64,000 bases of DNA from Opitutia bacterium. GTDB taxonomy: Bacteria; Verrucomicrobiota; Verrucomicrobiia; Opitutales; UBA953. A program made the position numbers and the translations under genes. The stretch spans positions 248,001 through 312,000 of the forward strand of contig BGOM01000015.1 of assembly GCA_003569245.1 (NCBI GenBank), read 5' to 3'. The notes below the pieces were generated by a model that saw nothing but the letters and a program-made list of their open reading frames with translations, did no database searches and had not been told where the DNA came from. Positions 1 to 7,903 of this stretch are shown here, piece after piece. The number at the start of each line of letters is the position of its first letter. Position 1 is the stretch's first letter.

Positions 1-177
1 GCCTCGCAGTTCGTCCAGATCGTCGAGGCCCGCCAGGGCTTCAAGATCGGCTGCATCGAGGAGATCGCCTGGCGCCGCGGCTACATCGACGACGCCCAGC
101 TGCTCAAGCTCGCCGAGCCCATCGCCAAGTCGGGCTACGGCGAATACCTCAAGGCTCTTGTCGGCCAGAAGCACTGA
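1..177 (+). CDS. rmlA: Glucose-1-phosphate thymidylyltransferase, C-terminal part
   Basis: The reading frame is open from the first base and ends at TGA 175-177; the first part of the gene lies outside the window. The visible 58 residues (GFKIGCIEEIAWRRGYID, then an LAEPIAKSGYGEYL stretch) match the conserved C-terminal end of RmlA. RmlA makes dTDP-glucose from glucose-1-phosphate and dTTP, the first step to dTDP-deoxysugars. It lies 3 bases before the acyltransferase gene and heads a tight run with fdtA-fdtC-fdtB, which need its product after RmlB dehydration. Recognition is from family knowledge of the C-terminus only. Confidence 0.85.
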   Translation, partial: ASQFVQIVEARQGFKIGCIEEIAWRRGYIDDAQLLKLAEPIAKSGYGEYLKALVGQKH

Positions 178-180
178 ACG

Positions 181-1260
181 ATGCGCCGCCAGATTCCGCC
201 CCTCACTTCCCTTCGCTTCCTCGCGGCCCTCTGGGTCTTCGTCTTCCATCTCTACCTCTGGCATGGCGGCAAGGCGCCGGGGGTCCTCGACCGGCTCCTG
301 CTGGCGGGACCGCTCGGCATGGCGTTCTTCTTCGTCTTATCCGGGTTCATCCTCGCGCACTCCGCCGCCGGCACGGATCCCCTTGGTTCCTACCGTGCGT
401 ATGCCGCGCGACGCTTCGCCCGGATCTACCCGATCTACCTCTTCGTGCTCCTGTCGAGCTGGGCCTTCGTCGGCTTCGCCGGGGAGCTCGGCGAATCGCC
501 GATCCGCTCCGGGGTCGCGCACGGGGTGGCCGACCTGACCCTCACCAACGCCTGGTTTCCGCAGATGTTCATGGGCGGCTTCATCCGGAACGGGACCTGG
601 TCCCTCTCCGTGGAGGCTTTCTTCTACGCGCTCTTCCCGCTCGTCTTCTTCCATGCCAAGGGGCTCTCCGACCGCGCGCTCGTCATCGGTATCCGCTGGG
701 CGGTCGGCCTGCTGTGCTTTTTCTCCCTGATGGGCAAATACGTTCAGCCGTTCGACCCTGGCGTCCGCTTCGCCGTCTTCTACTCCATGCCGATTTTCCG
801 CCTGCCGGAGTTCGTCGCCGGAGTCTTCGCGGGGGTCCTCGCCACCCGTGACAGCGTTCCGGCGCCGACCGGTCGGACCGCGGTCTGGACCGTCATCGGG
901 ACGGTCCTGCTCGTGATCATCTTCGCCAAAGCGCTCCCCGAGGTGGCCCTGGGGGTCTTCCTCGTGCCCTGCCTCCTCGTGGTCTTCGCCTACTTCGCCC
1001 GTCGCGAGGACGGTCCCGCCGTGCGCCTGTTCTCCCACCCGGTCTTCGTGTTCCTCGGCGAAGCCAGCTTCGCGCTCTACCTCGTGCAGCTCGTCACCTT
1101 GCCCCTCTTCGCCGTCCACGCGAAGGCCATGGATCGCAACCAGGCGGTCGCGCTCTGCTTCGTGGTCACCCTGGCGCTCGCCTGCCTGGCGCATCTGCTG
1201 GTCGAACGCCCGCTGCGTCCGCTCGTCGCCCGCCGGCTTTCGCCGCGGCCCCCCGCATGA
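181..1260 (+). CDS. Membrane acyltransferase (acyltransferase 3, OafA/YrhL type)
   Basis: This 359-residue protein opens with PPLTSLRFLAALWVFVFHL, the typical first membrane segment of acyltransferase-3 proteins with its His (H23 region). It continues with FFFVLSGFILAHS and SLSVEAFFYALFPLVFF, both family signatures. About ten hydrophobic segments span the whole length. Such proteins transfer acyl groups, usually acetyl, onto surface polysaccharide or LPS sugars from the inner membrane. The ATG lies 3 bases after the rmlA stop, and its own TGA overlaps the ATG of fdtA (1257-1260), so it is translationally coupled within a dTDP-sugar operon. The acceptor is probably an O-antigen or capsule sugar; that is inference. 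Confidence 0.88.
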   Translation: MRRQIPPLTSLRFLAALWVFVFHLYLWHGGKAPGVLDRLLLAGPLGMAFFFVLSGFILAHSAAGTDPLGSYRAYAARRFARIYPIYLFVLLSSWAFVGFAGELGESPIRSGVAHGVADLTLTNAWFPQMFMGGFIRNGTWSLSVEAFFYALFPLVFFHAKGLSDRALVIGIRWAVGLLCFFSLMGKYVQPFDPGVRFAVFYSMPIFRLPEFVAGVFAGVLATRDSVPAPTGRTAVWTVIGTVLLVIIFAKALPEVALGVFLVPCLLVVFAYFARREDGPAVRLFSHPVFVFLGEASFALYLVQLVTLPLFAVHAKAMDRNQAVALCFVVTLALACLAHLLVERPLRPLVARRLSPRPPA

Positions 1261-1667
1261 GCGCCCCGCTCGTCCAGCTCGTCGATATCCCCCAGCGCGG
1301 CGACGCCCGGGGCGGTCTGGCCGTGGCCGAGCTCGGCGTGGCGCTGCCGTTCCCGGTGCGGCGCGCCTACTGGATTTACGGGACAAGCCCCGGAGTCAGC
1401 CGCGGTTTTCATGCTCATAAACGGCTGCGCCAGCTCTGCGTCTGCGTCGCCGGCTCCGTGCGCCTGAGCCTGTTCGACGGCCGCCGCGAAGAGAGCGTCG
1501 TCCTCGACTCGCCGGCCCAGGGACTCCTCGTCGGCCCAGGTCTCTGGCGGGAGATGCATGACTTCTCTCCCGATTGCGTGCTGATGGTCTTCGCCGACGC
1601 CGAATACGACGAAGCCGATTACATCCGCGACCGCGACCAATTCATCCGCCATGTTCATTCATCCTAG
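1257..1667 (+). CDS. fdtA: dTDP-4-oxo-6-deoxyhexose 3,4-ketoisomerase (WxcM/FdtA cupin)
   Basis: This 136-residue cupin has the FdtA/QdtA signatures [16 protein letters not shown] (the active-site His pair) and [14 protein letters not shown]. The enzyme moves the keto group of dTDP-4-keto-6-deoxyglucose from C4 to C3, in the cytoplasm. It overlaps the preceding acyltransferase by 4 bases and the next gene, fdtC, by 17 bases. Its neighbours are the N-acetyltransferase and aminotransferase that complete dTDP-3-acetamido-3,6-dideoxyhexose. Sequence by eye cannot tell the galacto (FdtA, Fuc3NAc) from the gluco (QdtA, Qui3NAc) stereochemistry. Confidence 0.85.
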   Translation: MSAPLVQLVDIPQRGDARGGLAVAELGVALPFPVRRAYWIYGTSPGVSRGFHAHKRLRQLCVCVAGSVRLSLFDGRREESVVLDSPAQGLLVGPGLWREMHDFSPDCVLMVFADAEYDEADYIRDRDQFIRHVHSS

Positions 1668-2106
1668 CGCCGACGTGCAGTCGAAGCAGATCGGCGAAGG
1701 GACGCGGATCTGGCAGTTCGTGGTGGTCCTGCCCGGGGCGGTCATCGGCCGCGACGGCAATATCTGCTCCCATTGCTTCATCGAGAACCAGGTCGTCGTG
1801 GGCGACCGCGTCACGGTCAAGTGCGGTGTCCAGCTGTGGGACGGCGTGACGTTGGAGGACGACGTCTTCGTCGGCCCGAACGCCACATTCACCAACGACC
1901 TTGCCCCGCGGTCGCGCAACGCGGCGGCGCAGCTATTGCCGACCCTGGTCAGGAAAGGCGCCTCCATCGGCGCCAACGCGACCATCCTGCCCGGACTCAC
2001 CATCGGCGAAGGCGCCATGGTCGGCGCCGGCGCCGTGGTCACCAAGGACGTCCCGCCCCGCACGCTCGTCGTCGGCAATCCTGCCCGCGTCGTGCGCACC
2101 CTTTGA
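1651..2106 (+). CDS. fdtC: Left-handed beta-helix sugar N-acetyltransferase (FdtC-like)
   Basis: This 151-residue protein is made of hexapeptide repeats ([20 protein letters not shown], then [41 protein letters not shown]), giving a short left-handed beta helix. The [11 protein letters not shown] stretch is typical of the WbbJ/FdtC/WlbB group that acetylates the amino group of a nucleotide-linked 3-amino sugar with acetyl-CoA. Position between fdtA and the aminotransferase gene supports the FdtC role. It begins inside the end of fdtA and stops 2 bases before fdtB. An O-acetyltransferase role is possible but less likely in this context. Confidence 0.82.
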   Translation: MFIHPSADVQSKQIGEGTRIWQFVVVLPGAVIGRDGNICSHCFIENQVVVGDRVTVKCGVQLWDGVTLEDDVFVGPNATFTNDLAPRSRNAAAQLLPTLVRKGASIGANATILPGLTIGEGAMVGAGAVVTKDVPPRTLVVGNPARVVRTL

Positions 2107-2108
2107 CC

Positions 2109-3212
2109 ATGCAAGTCCCCTTCCTCGACCTCAAGGCCATCAACGCCCGGCACGCCGCCGAGCTGAAGGCCGCCGCCGCCCGTGTCATCGACTCCGGCTG
2201 GTACATCCTTGGCGAAGAAGTGAAGGCCTTCGAGTCCGACTTCGCCGCCTGGGTCGGCTCGCCGCACTGCGTCGGGACTTCCGACGGACTTTCGGCCCTC
2301 ATCCTCGCCCTGCGCGGCTGGAAGGAGCTCGGCCTGCTCAAGGACGGCGACGGTGTCGCGGTCCCGGCCAACACCTACATCGCATCGATCCTCGCGATCA
2401 CCGAGAACCGGTTGCGTCCGGTGCTCGTCGAGCCCGATGAGGATACGTTCAATCTCGGCGCGGGTAAGCTCACGGACGCGCTCACGCCGGACGTGAAGGC
2501 GGTCCTGGCGGTCCATCTCTACGGTCAGCTAGCCGACATGCCGGCGATCGCGCAGCTCTGCCGTGACCGCGGGTTGCTCCTGCTCGAGGACGCCGCCCAG
2601 GCCCACGGCGCCCACCTCGGTGGCGTGAAGGCCGGCACCTGGGGCGACGCCGCGGCGTTCAGCTTCTATCCCGGCAAGAACCTCGGCGCGCTCGGCGACG
2701 CCGGCGCGCTCACCTGCCAGGATGCGAAGCTGGCCGAGATGGTCCGGGCGCTCCGCAACTACGGTTCGCACGAGAAATACAAGAACCTCGTCCAAGGCCC
2801 GAACGACCGCCTCGATGAGCTGCAGGCGGCCTTGCTCCGCGTGAAACTGAGGCACATCGACGCCGATAACGCCCGCCGTCAGGCGATCGCCGCGCGTTAC
2901 CGTCGTGAAATCAAGAACCCGGCCGTGCGCCTGCCGTCCGTCCGTGCCGGAGAGGGGTCCCACGTCTGGCACCTCTTCGTCGTCCGCGTGCCGGACCGCG
3001 CCGCTTTCCAGCAGCGTCTGGTGGAGAAGGGCGTGCACACGGCGATCCATTACCCGATCGCCCCGCATCATCAGCAGGCCTACGCCCGGTCACTCGGCCA
3101 CCTGAAGCTACCGCTCACCGAGGCCCTCCACCGTGAGGTCGTCTCCTTGCCCGTCAGCCCTGTGATGTCGGACGAGCAGGTGGCCCATGTGATCGCGGTG
3201 GTGAATGCGTAG
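2109..3212 (+). CDS. fdtB: PLP-dependent sugar 3-aminotransferase (DegT/DnrJ/EryC1/StrS)
   Basis: This 367-residue protein starts [20 protein letters not shown], the family N-terminus. It carries [11 protein letters not shown] (the PLP-contacting Asp) and [19 protein letters not shown], with the catalytic Lys in the [10 protein letters not shown] motif. The family aminates 3- or 4-keto sugar nucleotides. After FdtA the substrate would be dTDP-3-keto-6-deoxyhexose and the product dTDP-3-amino-3,6-dideoxyhexose. The ATG at 2109 is 2 bases after the fdtC stop; the longer in-frame extension upstream is antisense-like and overlaps fdtC, so it was rejected. The operon ends here and an intergenic repeat region follows. 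Confidence 0.87.
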   Translation: MQVPFLDLKAINARHAAELKAAAARVIDSGWYILGEEVKAFESDFAAWVGSPHCVGTSDGLSALILALRGWKELGLLKDGDGVAVPANTYIASILAITENRLRPVLVEPDEDTFNLGAGKLTDALTPDVKAVLAVHLYGQLADMPAIAQLCRDRGLLLLEDAAQAHGAHLGGVKAGTWGDAAAFSFYPGKNLGALGDAGALTCQDAKLAEMVRALRNYGSHEKYKNLVQGPNDRLDELQAALLRVKLRHIDADNARRQAIAARYRREIKNPAVRLPSVRAGEGSHVWHLFVVRVPDRAAFQQRLVEKGVHTAIHYPIAPHHQQAYARSLGHLKLPLTEALHREVVSLPVSPVMSDEQVAHVIAVVNA

Positions 3213-3218
3213 CCACAA

Positions 3219-3299
3219 GCTGACCCGTTGATCAGCGGGCCAGTTGGCCAGAAAGCAACACCGTGAGTTGACCGGTTAATCAGTTGGCCAGTGGGCCAG
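3219..3299 (-). repeat. Two octamer-periodic repeat arrays (YCAACTGR family)
   Basis: Two short arrays lie at 3219-3251 and 3265-3299. Read on the minus strand, each is about four 8-bp units close to YCAACTGR (for example CCAACTGG, TCAACGGG). TGATCA and TGGCCA palindromes fall at the unit junctions. The same motif recurs at 6880-7057 and 17734-17762 and nowhere else noticed in the window. The function is unknown. Confidence 0.7.
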
Positions 3300-3358
3300 A
3301 GAGAGCGGCATCAACTCAAAAGGGGAACCGGAGGCCGGATGATGGGCCGGGGATCTCT

Positions 3359-3414
3359 GGTAGGGCGGGCTCTCCGAGCCCGCCGAGCGGACGGCTCGGA
3401 GAGCCGTGCCTACC
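3359..3414. repeat. REP-like palindromic intergenic element
   Basis: This is a nested inverted repeat. GGTAGG at 3359-3364 pairs with CCTACC at 3409-3414, and GGCTCTCCGAGCC at 3368-3380 pairs perfectly with 3393-3405 across a 12-base loop. It lies between convergent fdtB and ugd, where a folded transcript could stop or protect mRNA ends. The shape is that of a REP element mobilised by a RAYT transposase, but no RAYT gene is in the window. No run of T follows, so it is not a classic intrinsic terminator. Confidence 0.7.
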
Positions 3415-3470
3415 CATGCCAGATTGGGCGGTTGTGGGGGATGGCCACGCCCTTCCGCCACCTGGACGTC

Positions 3471-4838
3471 TTACTTGGCAGCCCCGATACCTACGGTGAA
3501 GACGGGTAGACCGGCTGCGCTTGCGGCTACAGGGTCCACCACGGTGCGCCCGTCGAAGATCATGACGCCCGGCGCCGCAACCGTGGACAGCTTTCGCCAG
3601 TCGAGCGTCGCATACTGATCCCACTCAGTAAGTACGAGGATGGCGTCCGCCCCTCGGACGGCCTCCGCTGCTTCGCAGAAGAAGTCGAAGCCCGCTTTAT
3701 GATCATCGACCAGCACGGCTCCGAACATATGCGGGTCGACGCGCTCGTCCTGAAGTCGCAGCCTGACGCCGGCCGCGAGCAGATAGTTGCAGATGTCGAT
3801 GGCGGGGGATTCCCGGAAGTCGTTGGTGTTCTTCTTGAACGCCAGGCCCAGCACGGCGACGACCCCGCCCTGCTTCTTAGCATGGGTGGCGGCCATCTGC
3901 GCGAAGCGACGCTTCTGCCATTCGTTCAGGTCCTGGACGGATTGCCAGTAGGCCGCGGGCTCCGTCAGGCCATAGAACTCGCAGAGGTAGACCAGCGAGA
4001 GCAGGTCCTTCTTGAAACAAGATCCGCCGAAGCCCACGGATGCCTTCAGGAATTTGGGGCCGATCCGGGTATCCGTGCCGAGCACCTTGGCGACTTCCTC
4101 AACCTGCGCGCCGGTGACCTCGCATAAAGCGGAGATGGCGTTGATGGAGGAAACGCGCTGGGCGAGGAAGGCGTTGGCGGCCAGCTTGGAGAGCTCCGCC
4201 GACCAGAGGCCGGTTCGGAGGATGGCTTGATCCGGGACCCAATGCGCATACACCTCGGCGAGCGCGTCCACCGCCGCGGGGGTTTCGCCGCCGATCAGGA
4301 CTCGATCCGGCTTCTCGAGGTCGCGGATCGCCGTGCCTTCGGCGAGGAACTCGGGGTTCGAGAGCACGTCAAAGGTGCCGACGCGGGGGCTGGTCGCGAG
4401 GATCCGCTTGATCGTGTCGGCCGCCCGGACGGGCATCGTGGATTTCTCGATCACGATGGTATGCCCCAGCGCATGCTCGGCGATGTAGCGCGCGCAGGCT
4501 TCGACGTAGCCGAGGTCGGAGGCCTTGCCCGCCCCCGCCCCTTGGGTCTTGGTCGGCGTGTTGACCGAGATGAAGACGGCGTCGGCCGCGGCGACCGCCG
4601 CCGCGCCTTCCCGCTGGGGGATGAAGCGTAGGTTGCGACCGCGCGTCCGACGGATGACCTCGTCGAGTCCGGGCTCGTAGACCGGCAACGTATCCGAATT
4701 CCACGCCGCGATTCGGGCTTCGTTCAGATCGATGACGGTGACCGAGACGTGCGGACAGCGGTCGGCGATGACCGCCATGGTGGGACCGCCCACGTATCCC
4801 GCGCCGATGCAGGCGATGTTAAGGATGCGACGCTTCAT
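3471..4838 (-). CDS. ugd: UDP-glucose 6-dehydrogenase
   Basis: This 455-residue protein begins ILNIACIGAGYVGGPTMAVI, the NAD-binding Rossmann motif. VIEKSTMPV and NPEFLAEGTAI mark the central region, and C274 in GFGGSCFKKD is the catalytic cysteine. The length and the CPHVSVTVID segment resemble the longer, animal-like UGDH group. It oxidises UDP-glucose twice to UDP-glucuronate. The start codon overlaps the stop of the UDP-glucuronate decarboxylase gene by 4 bases, so the two consecutive steps to UDP-xylose are coupled on one transcript, with ugd second. Confidence 0.93.
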   Translation of the reverse strand: MKRRILNIACIGAGYVGGPTMAVIADRCPHVSVTVIDLNEARIAAWNSDTLPVYEPGLDEVIRRTRGRNLRFIPQREGAAAVAAADAVFISVNTPTKTQGAGAGKASDLGYVEACARYIAEHALGHTIVIEKSTMPVRAADTIKRILATSPRVGTFDVLSNPEFLAEGTAIRDLEKPDRVLIGGETPAAVDALAEVYAHWVPDQAILRTGLWSAELSKLAANAFLAQRVSSINAISALCEVTGAQVEEVAKVLGTDTRIGPKFLKASVGFGGSCFKKDLLSLVYLCEFYGLTEPAAYWQSVQDLNEWQKRRFAQMAATHAKKQGGVVAVLGLAFKKNTNDFRESPAIDICNYLLAAGVRLRLQDERVDPHMFGAVLVDDHKAGFDFFCEAAEAVRGADAILVLTEWDQYATLDWRKLSTVAAPGVMIFDGRTVVDPVAASAAGLPVFTVGIGAAK

Positions 4839-5779
4839 GCGGACCGACCTTGTGCCTGGTTTCGGAAATAAGCCAAGGTCCTTGCGAGGCCCTCGGCCAG
4901 CTGGACCTCGGGCTCCCAGCCGTTCAGCAAACGTCGCGCCTTGGCGATGTCCGGGCGGCGTTGTTTCGGGTCGTCGGTCGGCAGGGCCTCAAACCGGAGC
5001 GGCAGGGACGAGCCGACCACGCGTTGGACGGCCTCGGCCAGTTGGAGCATCGTGAATTCGTTGGGGTTACCTAGGTTGATCGGGCCTTGGTTCTCCCGCA
5101 GGGCGAGGACGCGGACAAACCCTTCGATCAGGTCGTCGACATAGCAGAACGAGCGGGTCTGCTGGCCGGCTCCATAGACCGTGAGGGCCTTGCCGGACAA
5201 GGCTTGCAGCAGGAAGTTGGTGACGACCCGGCCGTCATCGCCACGCATATGCGGCCCGTAGGTGTTGAAGATGCGTACCAGACGCGCATCCACGCGGCCC
5301 AGCCTCGTGAAATCGGCGCAAAGGGTCTCCGCCGCCCGCTTGCCTTCGTCGTAGCAAGCCCTTGGCCCGATGGAGTTGACATTGCCGAGGTAGCTCTCCG
5401 GCTGCGGATGAACCAACGGGTCGCCGTAGATCTCGGAAGTCGATGCGTGCAACATCCGCGCCTTATGCCTTTCGGCGTTTTCGAGGGCGTGCAGTGTCCC
5501 GAGGACCGAGATGCGCAAGGTGTAGACCGGGTCTTGCTGATAGTGGGGAGGGGAGGCGGGGCAGGCGAGGTTGCAGAGGACATCGCAAGGGATGTCGAAG
5601 GGCTCTACCACGTCATGCTCCACGAAAGTGAAGCCGGGACGCCCGAGGAGCATGGCCGTGTTGGCCCGCAAGCCGGAATGGTAGTTATCGAGACCGACGA
5701 CCTCATGCCCGTCGGCCAGCAGGCGCATGACCAGGTTGGCGCCCAAGAATCCAGCCGAGCCTGTGACGAGGTAACGCAT
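4835..5779 (-). CDS. uxs: UDP-glucuronate decarboxylase (UDP-xylose synthase)
   Basis: This 314-residue short-chain dehydrogenase has TGSAGFLGANLV at the NAD-binding N-terminus, an HASTSEIYGDP segment and the catalytic Y143-x3-K147 pair (ACYDEGKRAAE). RIFNTYGPHM and the ARRLLNGWEP-type C-terminus are typical of UXS. It converts UDP-glucuronate to UDP-xylose. The start chosen is the Met directly before RYLVTGSAG; a 13-residue upstream extension is unlikely. The gene precedes and overlaps ugd. UDP-xylose would feed the surface glycosyltransferases nearby. UDP-glucuronate 4-epimerases are related, but the sequence and pairing favour the decarboxylase. Confidence 0.9.
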   Translation of the reverse strand: MRYLVTGSAGFLGANLVMRLLADGHEVVGLDNYHSGLRANTAMLLGRPGFTFVEHDVVEPFDIPCDVLCNLACPASPPHYQQDPVYTLRISVLGTLHALENAERHKARMLHASTSEIYGDPLVHPQPESYLGNVNSIGPRACYDEGKRAAETLCADFTRLGRVDARLVRIFNTYGPHMRGDDGRVVTNFLLQALSGKALTVYGAGQQTRSFCYVDDLIEGFVRVLALRENQGPINLGNPNEFTMLQLAEAVQRVVGSSLPLRFEALPTDDPKQRRPDIAKARRLLNGWEPEVQLAEGLARTLAYFRNQAQGRSA

Positions 5780-5928
5780 GCGGTGGCATGATGCTACGCC
5801 GCCGATAATCCAAGGCAAACGGATTTCTCAAGCGACCATGGGGCCTGCTCGCCAAATCGTAAGCACGCCCAGGAGCTCACCCTGGCGAGGCGATTTGACA
5901 CCCTAGGGTCTTTGTCCGAAAGTTCGTC

Positions 5929-6870
5929 ATGGGTTTGCCCGTCCCCCCAGTCTTGATCATCGCCTTCAACCGCCCGGACTCCGCGCGACGAGTTTTTTCG
6001 GCGGTGCGCGCGGCCAAGCCTTCCAAGCTCTTCCTGGCCTGCGATGCCGCCAGGCCCGGCAAGGCCGGCGAGGCCGAGCGGGTCGCCGAAGTGCGGGCGT
6101 TGGTCGAGGCCGTCGACTGGCCTTGTGAGGTGCGTACCAAGTTTCCGGAGTCCAATCTCGGCTCCGGCTTGGGCGTGAGCTCCGCGATCACGTGGTTCCT
6201 GGGCGAGGCTGGCGAAGGTGTCATCCTCGAAGACGATTGCTTGCCGACCCCCGCCTTCTTCCGTTTCGCCGCCACGATGCTGGAACGCCACCGCGATGAC
6301 CCGCGTATCGGCCTGATCGCGGGCTCCAACATGGCCCCGCTGGTCGACCTGCCTGCGTCCCACGGCTTCAGCCGCGTCACCTCTTGCTGGGGCTGGGCCA
6401 CCTGGAAGCGAACCTGGGATCGGTTCACCTTCATCCCCGAGCCGGTCCGCGACGACGAGCCGTGGACGCGCCGGCTCCACCCCAACGCGGTCGACTTCCT
6501 GCGGCGCAAGTTCCAAGCCATCGCCGCCGGCAAGGTGCGTACGGTCTGGGATTACCAGTTCATGGTCCAGGCGCTCCGCGCGGACCAGCTCACGGTCGTC
6601 CCCGGTCGCAACCTCATCCTGAACATCGGCTTCGACGGAACCGGCACGCATTTCGGCAAGGGAGGCCGCCCTTGGGCGGCGCCGGCCTTCGCTTACGACC
6701 CGGCTGACGATTGGTCGGACCAACCGCCGGTCGTCGCCGACGAACGTTACGACCGCCATTACCTGACTTCGGGCCACCGCGGTTCCTCCAAACTCATGCG
6801 TCAGGTGCTCAAGTGGCGGATTCTCTGGGCGCGTCGCCGCCGGCCGATCGATGCGGTGTTGTTTGACTAG
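5929..6870 (+). CDS. Glycosyltransferase-like nucleotide-sugar transferase (GT-A fold)
   Basis: This 313-residue protein opens PPVLIIAFNRPDSARRVFSA, as in the group of GT-A-like proteins annotated as hemolysin/HlpA-like or nucleotide-diphospho-sugar transferases. EGVILEDDCLP contains the acidic metal-binding motif, and SCWGWATWKRTWDRF is a strongly conserved signature of this group. The protein is soluble, with no membrane segment. It diverges from uxs across 149 bases that should hold both promoters. It probably adds a sugar to a surface glycan; donor and acceptor cannot be told from the sequence. Confidence 0.78.
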   Translation: MGLPVPPVLIIAFNRPDSARRVFSAVRAAKPSKLFLACDAARPGKAGEAERVAEVRALVEAVDWPCEVRTKFPESNLGSGLGVSSAITWFLGEAGEGVILEDDCLPTPAFFRFAATMLERHRDDPRIGLIAGSNMAPLVDLPASHGFSRVTSCWGWATWKRTWDRFTFIPEPVRDDEPWTRRLHPNAVDFLRRKFQAIAAGKVRTVWDYQFMVQALRADQLTVVPGRNLILNIGFDGTGTHFGKGGRPWAAPAFAYDPADDWSDQPPVVADERYDRHYLTSGHRGSSKLMRQVLKWRILWARRRRPIDAVLFD

Positions 6871-6879
6871 GCCCAAGGC

Positions 6880-7057
6880 TAGTTGATCGGCTGATCAGTT
6901 GGCCGGCTGACAAGAGATGCATCGAGGCAGGGCCTCGGCCAATGCTCCGGCCTCCGGATTCACTTTGTGCCAAATCTCTCTGGCCAACTGATCAACGGGT
7001 CAACTCATGCCGCATCGGTCTGGCCAACTGGCCAACAGATCAACGGATCAACTGACC
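6880..7057. repeat. Three octamer-periodic repeat arrays in both orientations
   Basis: Arrays lie at 6880-6911 (consensus readable on the minus strand), 6981-7008 and 7021-7057 (readable on the plus strand). The last reads as consecutive octamers CCAACTGG, CCAACAGA, TCAACGGA, TCAACTGA. The block fills the whole 189-base space between two convergent glycosyltransferase genes, ending 3 bases before the stop of the minus-strand gene. It shares its unit with 3219-3299 and 17734-17762. Confidence 0.72.
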
Positions 7058-7059
7058 TG

Positions 7060-7803
7060 CTACCTCACCGCATCGAACAGGCCATAGCCGAAGCGGCTGA
7101 TTTCCTTCTTCGCTCGGGCGAGGAAGAGCTTCACCGACTTGCCGAGGGTGCGACGGGCTTTGGACCGGTCCTGATAGCCGATGGTGCTGGTCGTGTGCGC
7201 GACAGGCGCGAGGACCACCGGCATCGGACGGATACCGCGGGTGCGCAGGCCGGTCTCCCAAGGGCGGTCCAAGGCATGGTCGACCTGCTCCGAGATCGGC
7301 CGCATGGACTTCAGCAAGGTCGCGGCGGCGCGTCGGTTGACGACATAGGCGGCGGAGGAGGTCGTCCGGGTCAGGTGCGCGACGAGCCGGTGTCCTCCGG
7401 CCAGGGCCCGCTTCGTCACGGGCATCCCGGAGTGGAAGTTGAAGAGTTTCACGAGGTCCCAGTCATCTTTTTCGGCCAGGGACCGGAGGACTCCGGCGCA
7501 GGCGGGCAGGACTTCCACATCATCCTCGAGGATCACGCACCACGGGGCCTCGGTCCGGAGGAAGGTCTCCATCGCCTTGAGGTGGCTCAGGTAGCACCCG
7601 ACCTCGCCGGCTCGCGGGGTGTCCAGCCGGTTGCGCCAGGCGTAGGCCGGCAGGTCGACGAGTTTTTCCCATTCCGGCACGTCCTTGCCCATGACGGCGG
7701 GCAGGCGCTCGAAGGGCAGGCCCAGCGCCTCAAGGTTGGCGCGGATCGAGGCCATGCGCTCGGCGTCGCGGTCGAGGTTGATCACGTAGATGAGCGGGGC
7801 CAT
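7060..7803 (-). CDS. Glycosyltransferase family 25 (LPS biosynthesis type)
   Basis: This 247-residue protein starts MAPLIYVINLDRDAERMASI, the GT25 N-terminus. It carries GEVGCYLSHLKAMETFL and CVILEDDVEVLP, both diagnostic for the LPS glycosyltransferase 25 family (LgtB/LpsA-like). The family usually adds galactose or glucose to lipooligosaccharide. The Met before APLIYVINLDR is chosen; a 12-residue upstream extension is in frame but lacks family similarity. An AAGGA at about -13 could act as a ribosome site. It diverges from the GT4 gene at 7904. Confidence 0.86.
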   Translation of the reverse strand: MAPLIYVINLDRDAERMASIRANLEALGLPFERLPAVMGKDVPEWEKLVDLPAYAWRNRLDTPRAGEVGCYLSHLKAMETFLRTEAPWCVILEDDVEVLPACAGVLRSLAEKDDWDLVKLFNFHSGMPVTKRALAGGHRLVAHLTRTTSSAAYVVNRRAAATLLKSMRPISEQVDHALDRPWETGLRTRGIRPMPVVLAPVAHTTSTIGYQDRSKARRTLGKSVKLFLARAKKEISRFGYGLFDAVR

Positions 7804-7903
7804 CGCGCCGTATCCTTGGGGGTCTCCGACGTTTTTCAACGCGTTTGGCGGTCTGCTTTTGGTTCGTCACCGGGGCGGAGCGACCCTATCCACTTGGCCA
7901 GGG

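Noticed and set aside
5848-5897. Imperfect inverted repeat between uxs and the plus-strand transferase
   Set aside because: The two matching pieces occur in swapped order, so they cannot form one simple stem; spacing is wide.
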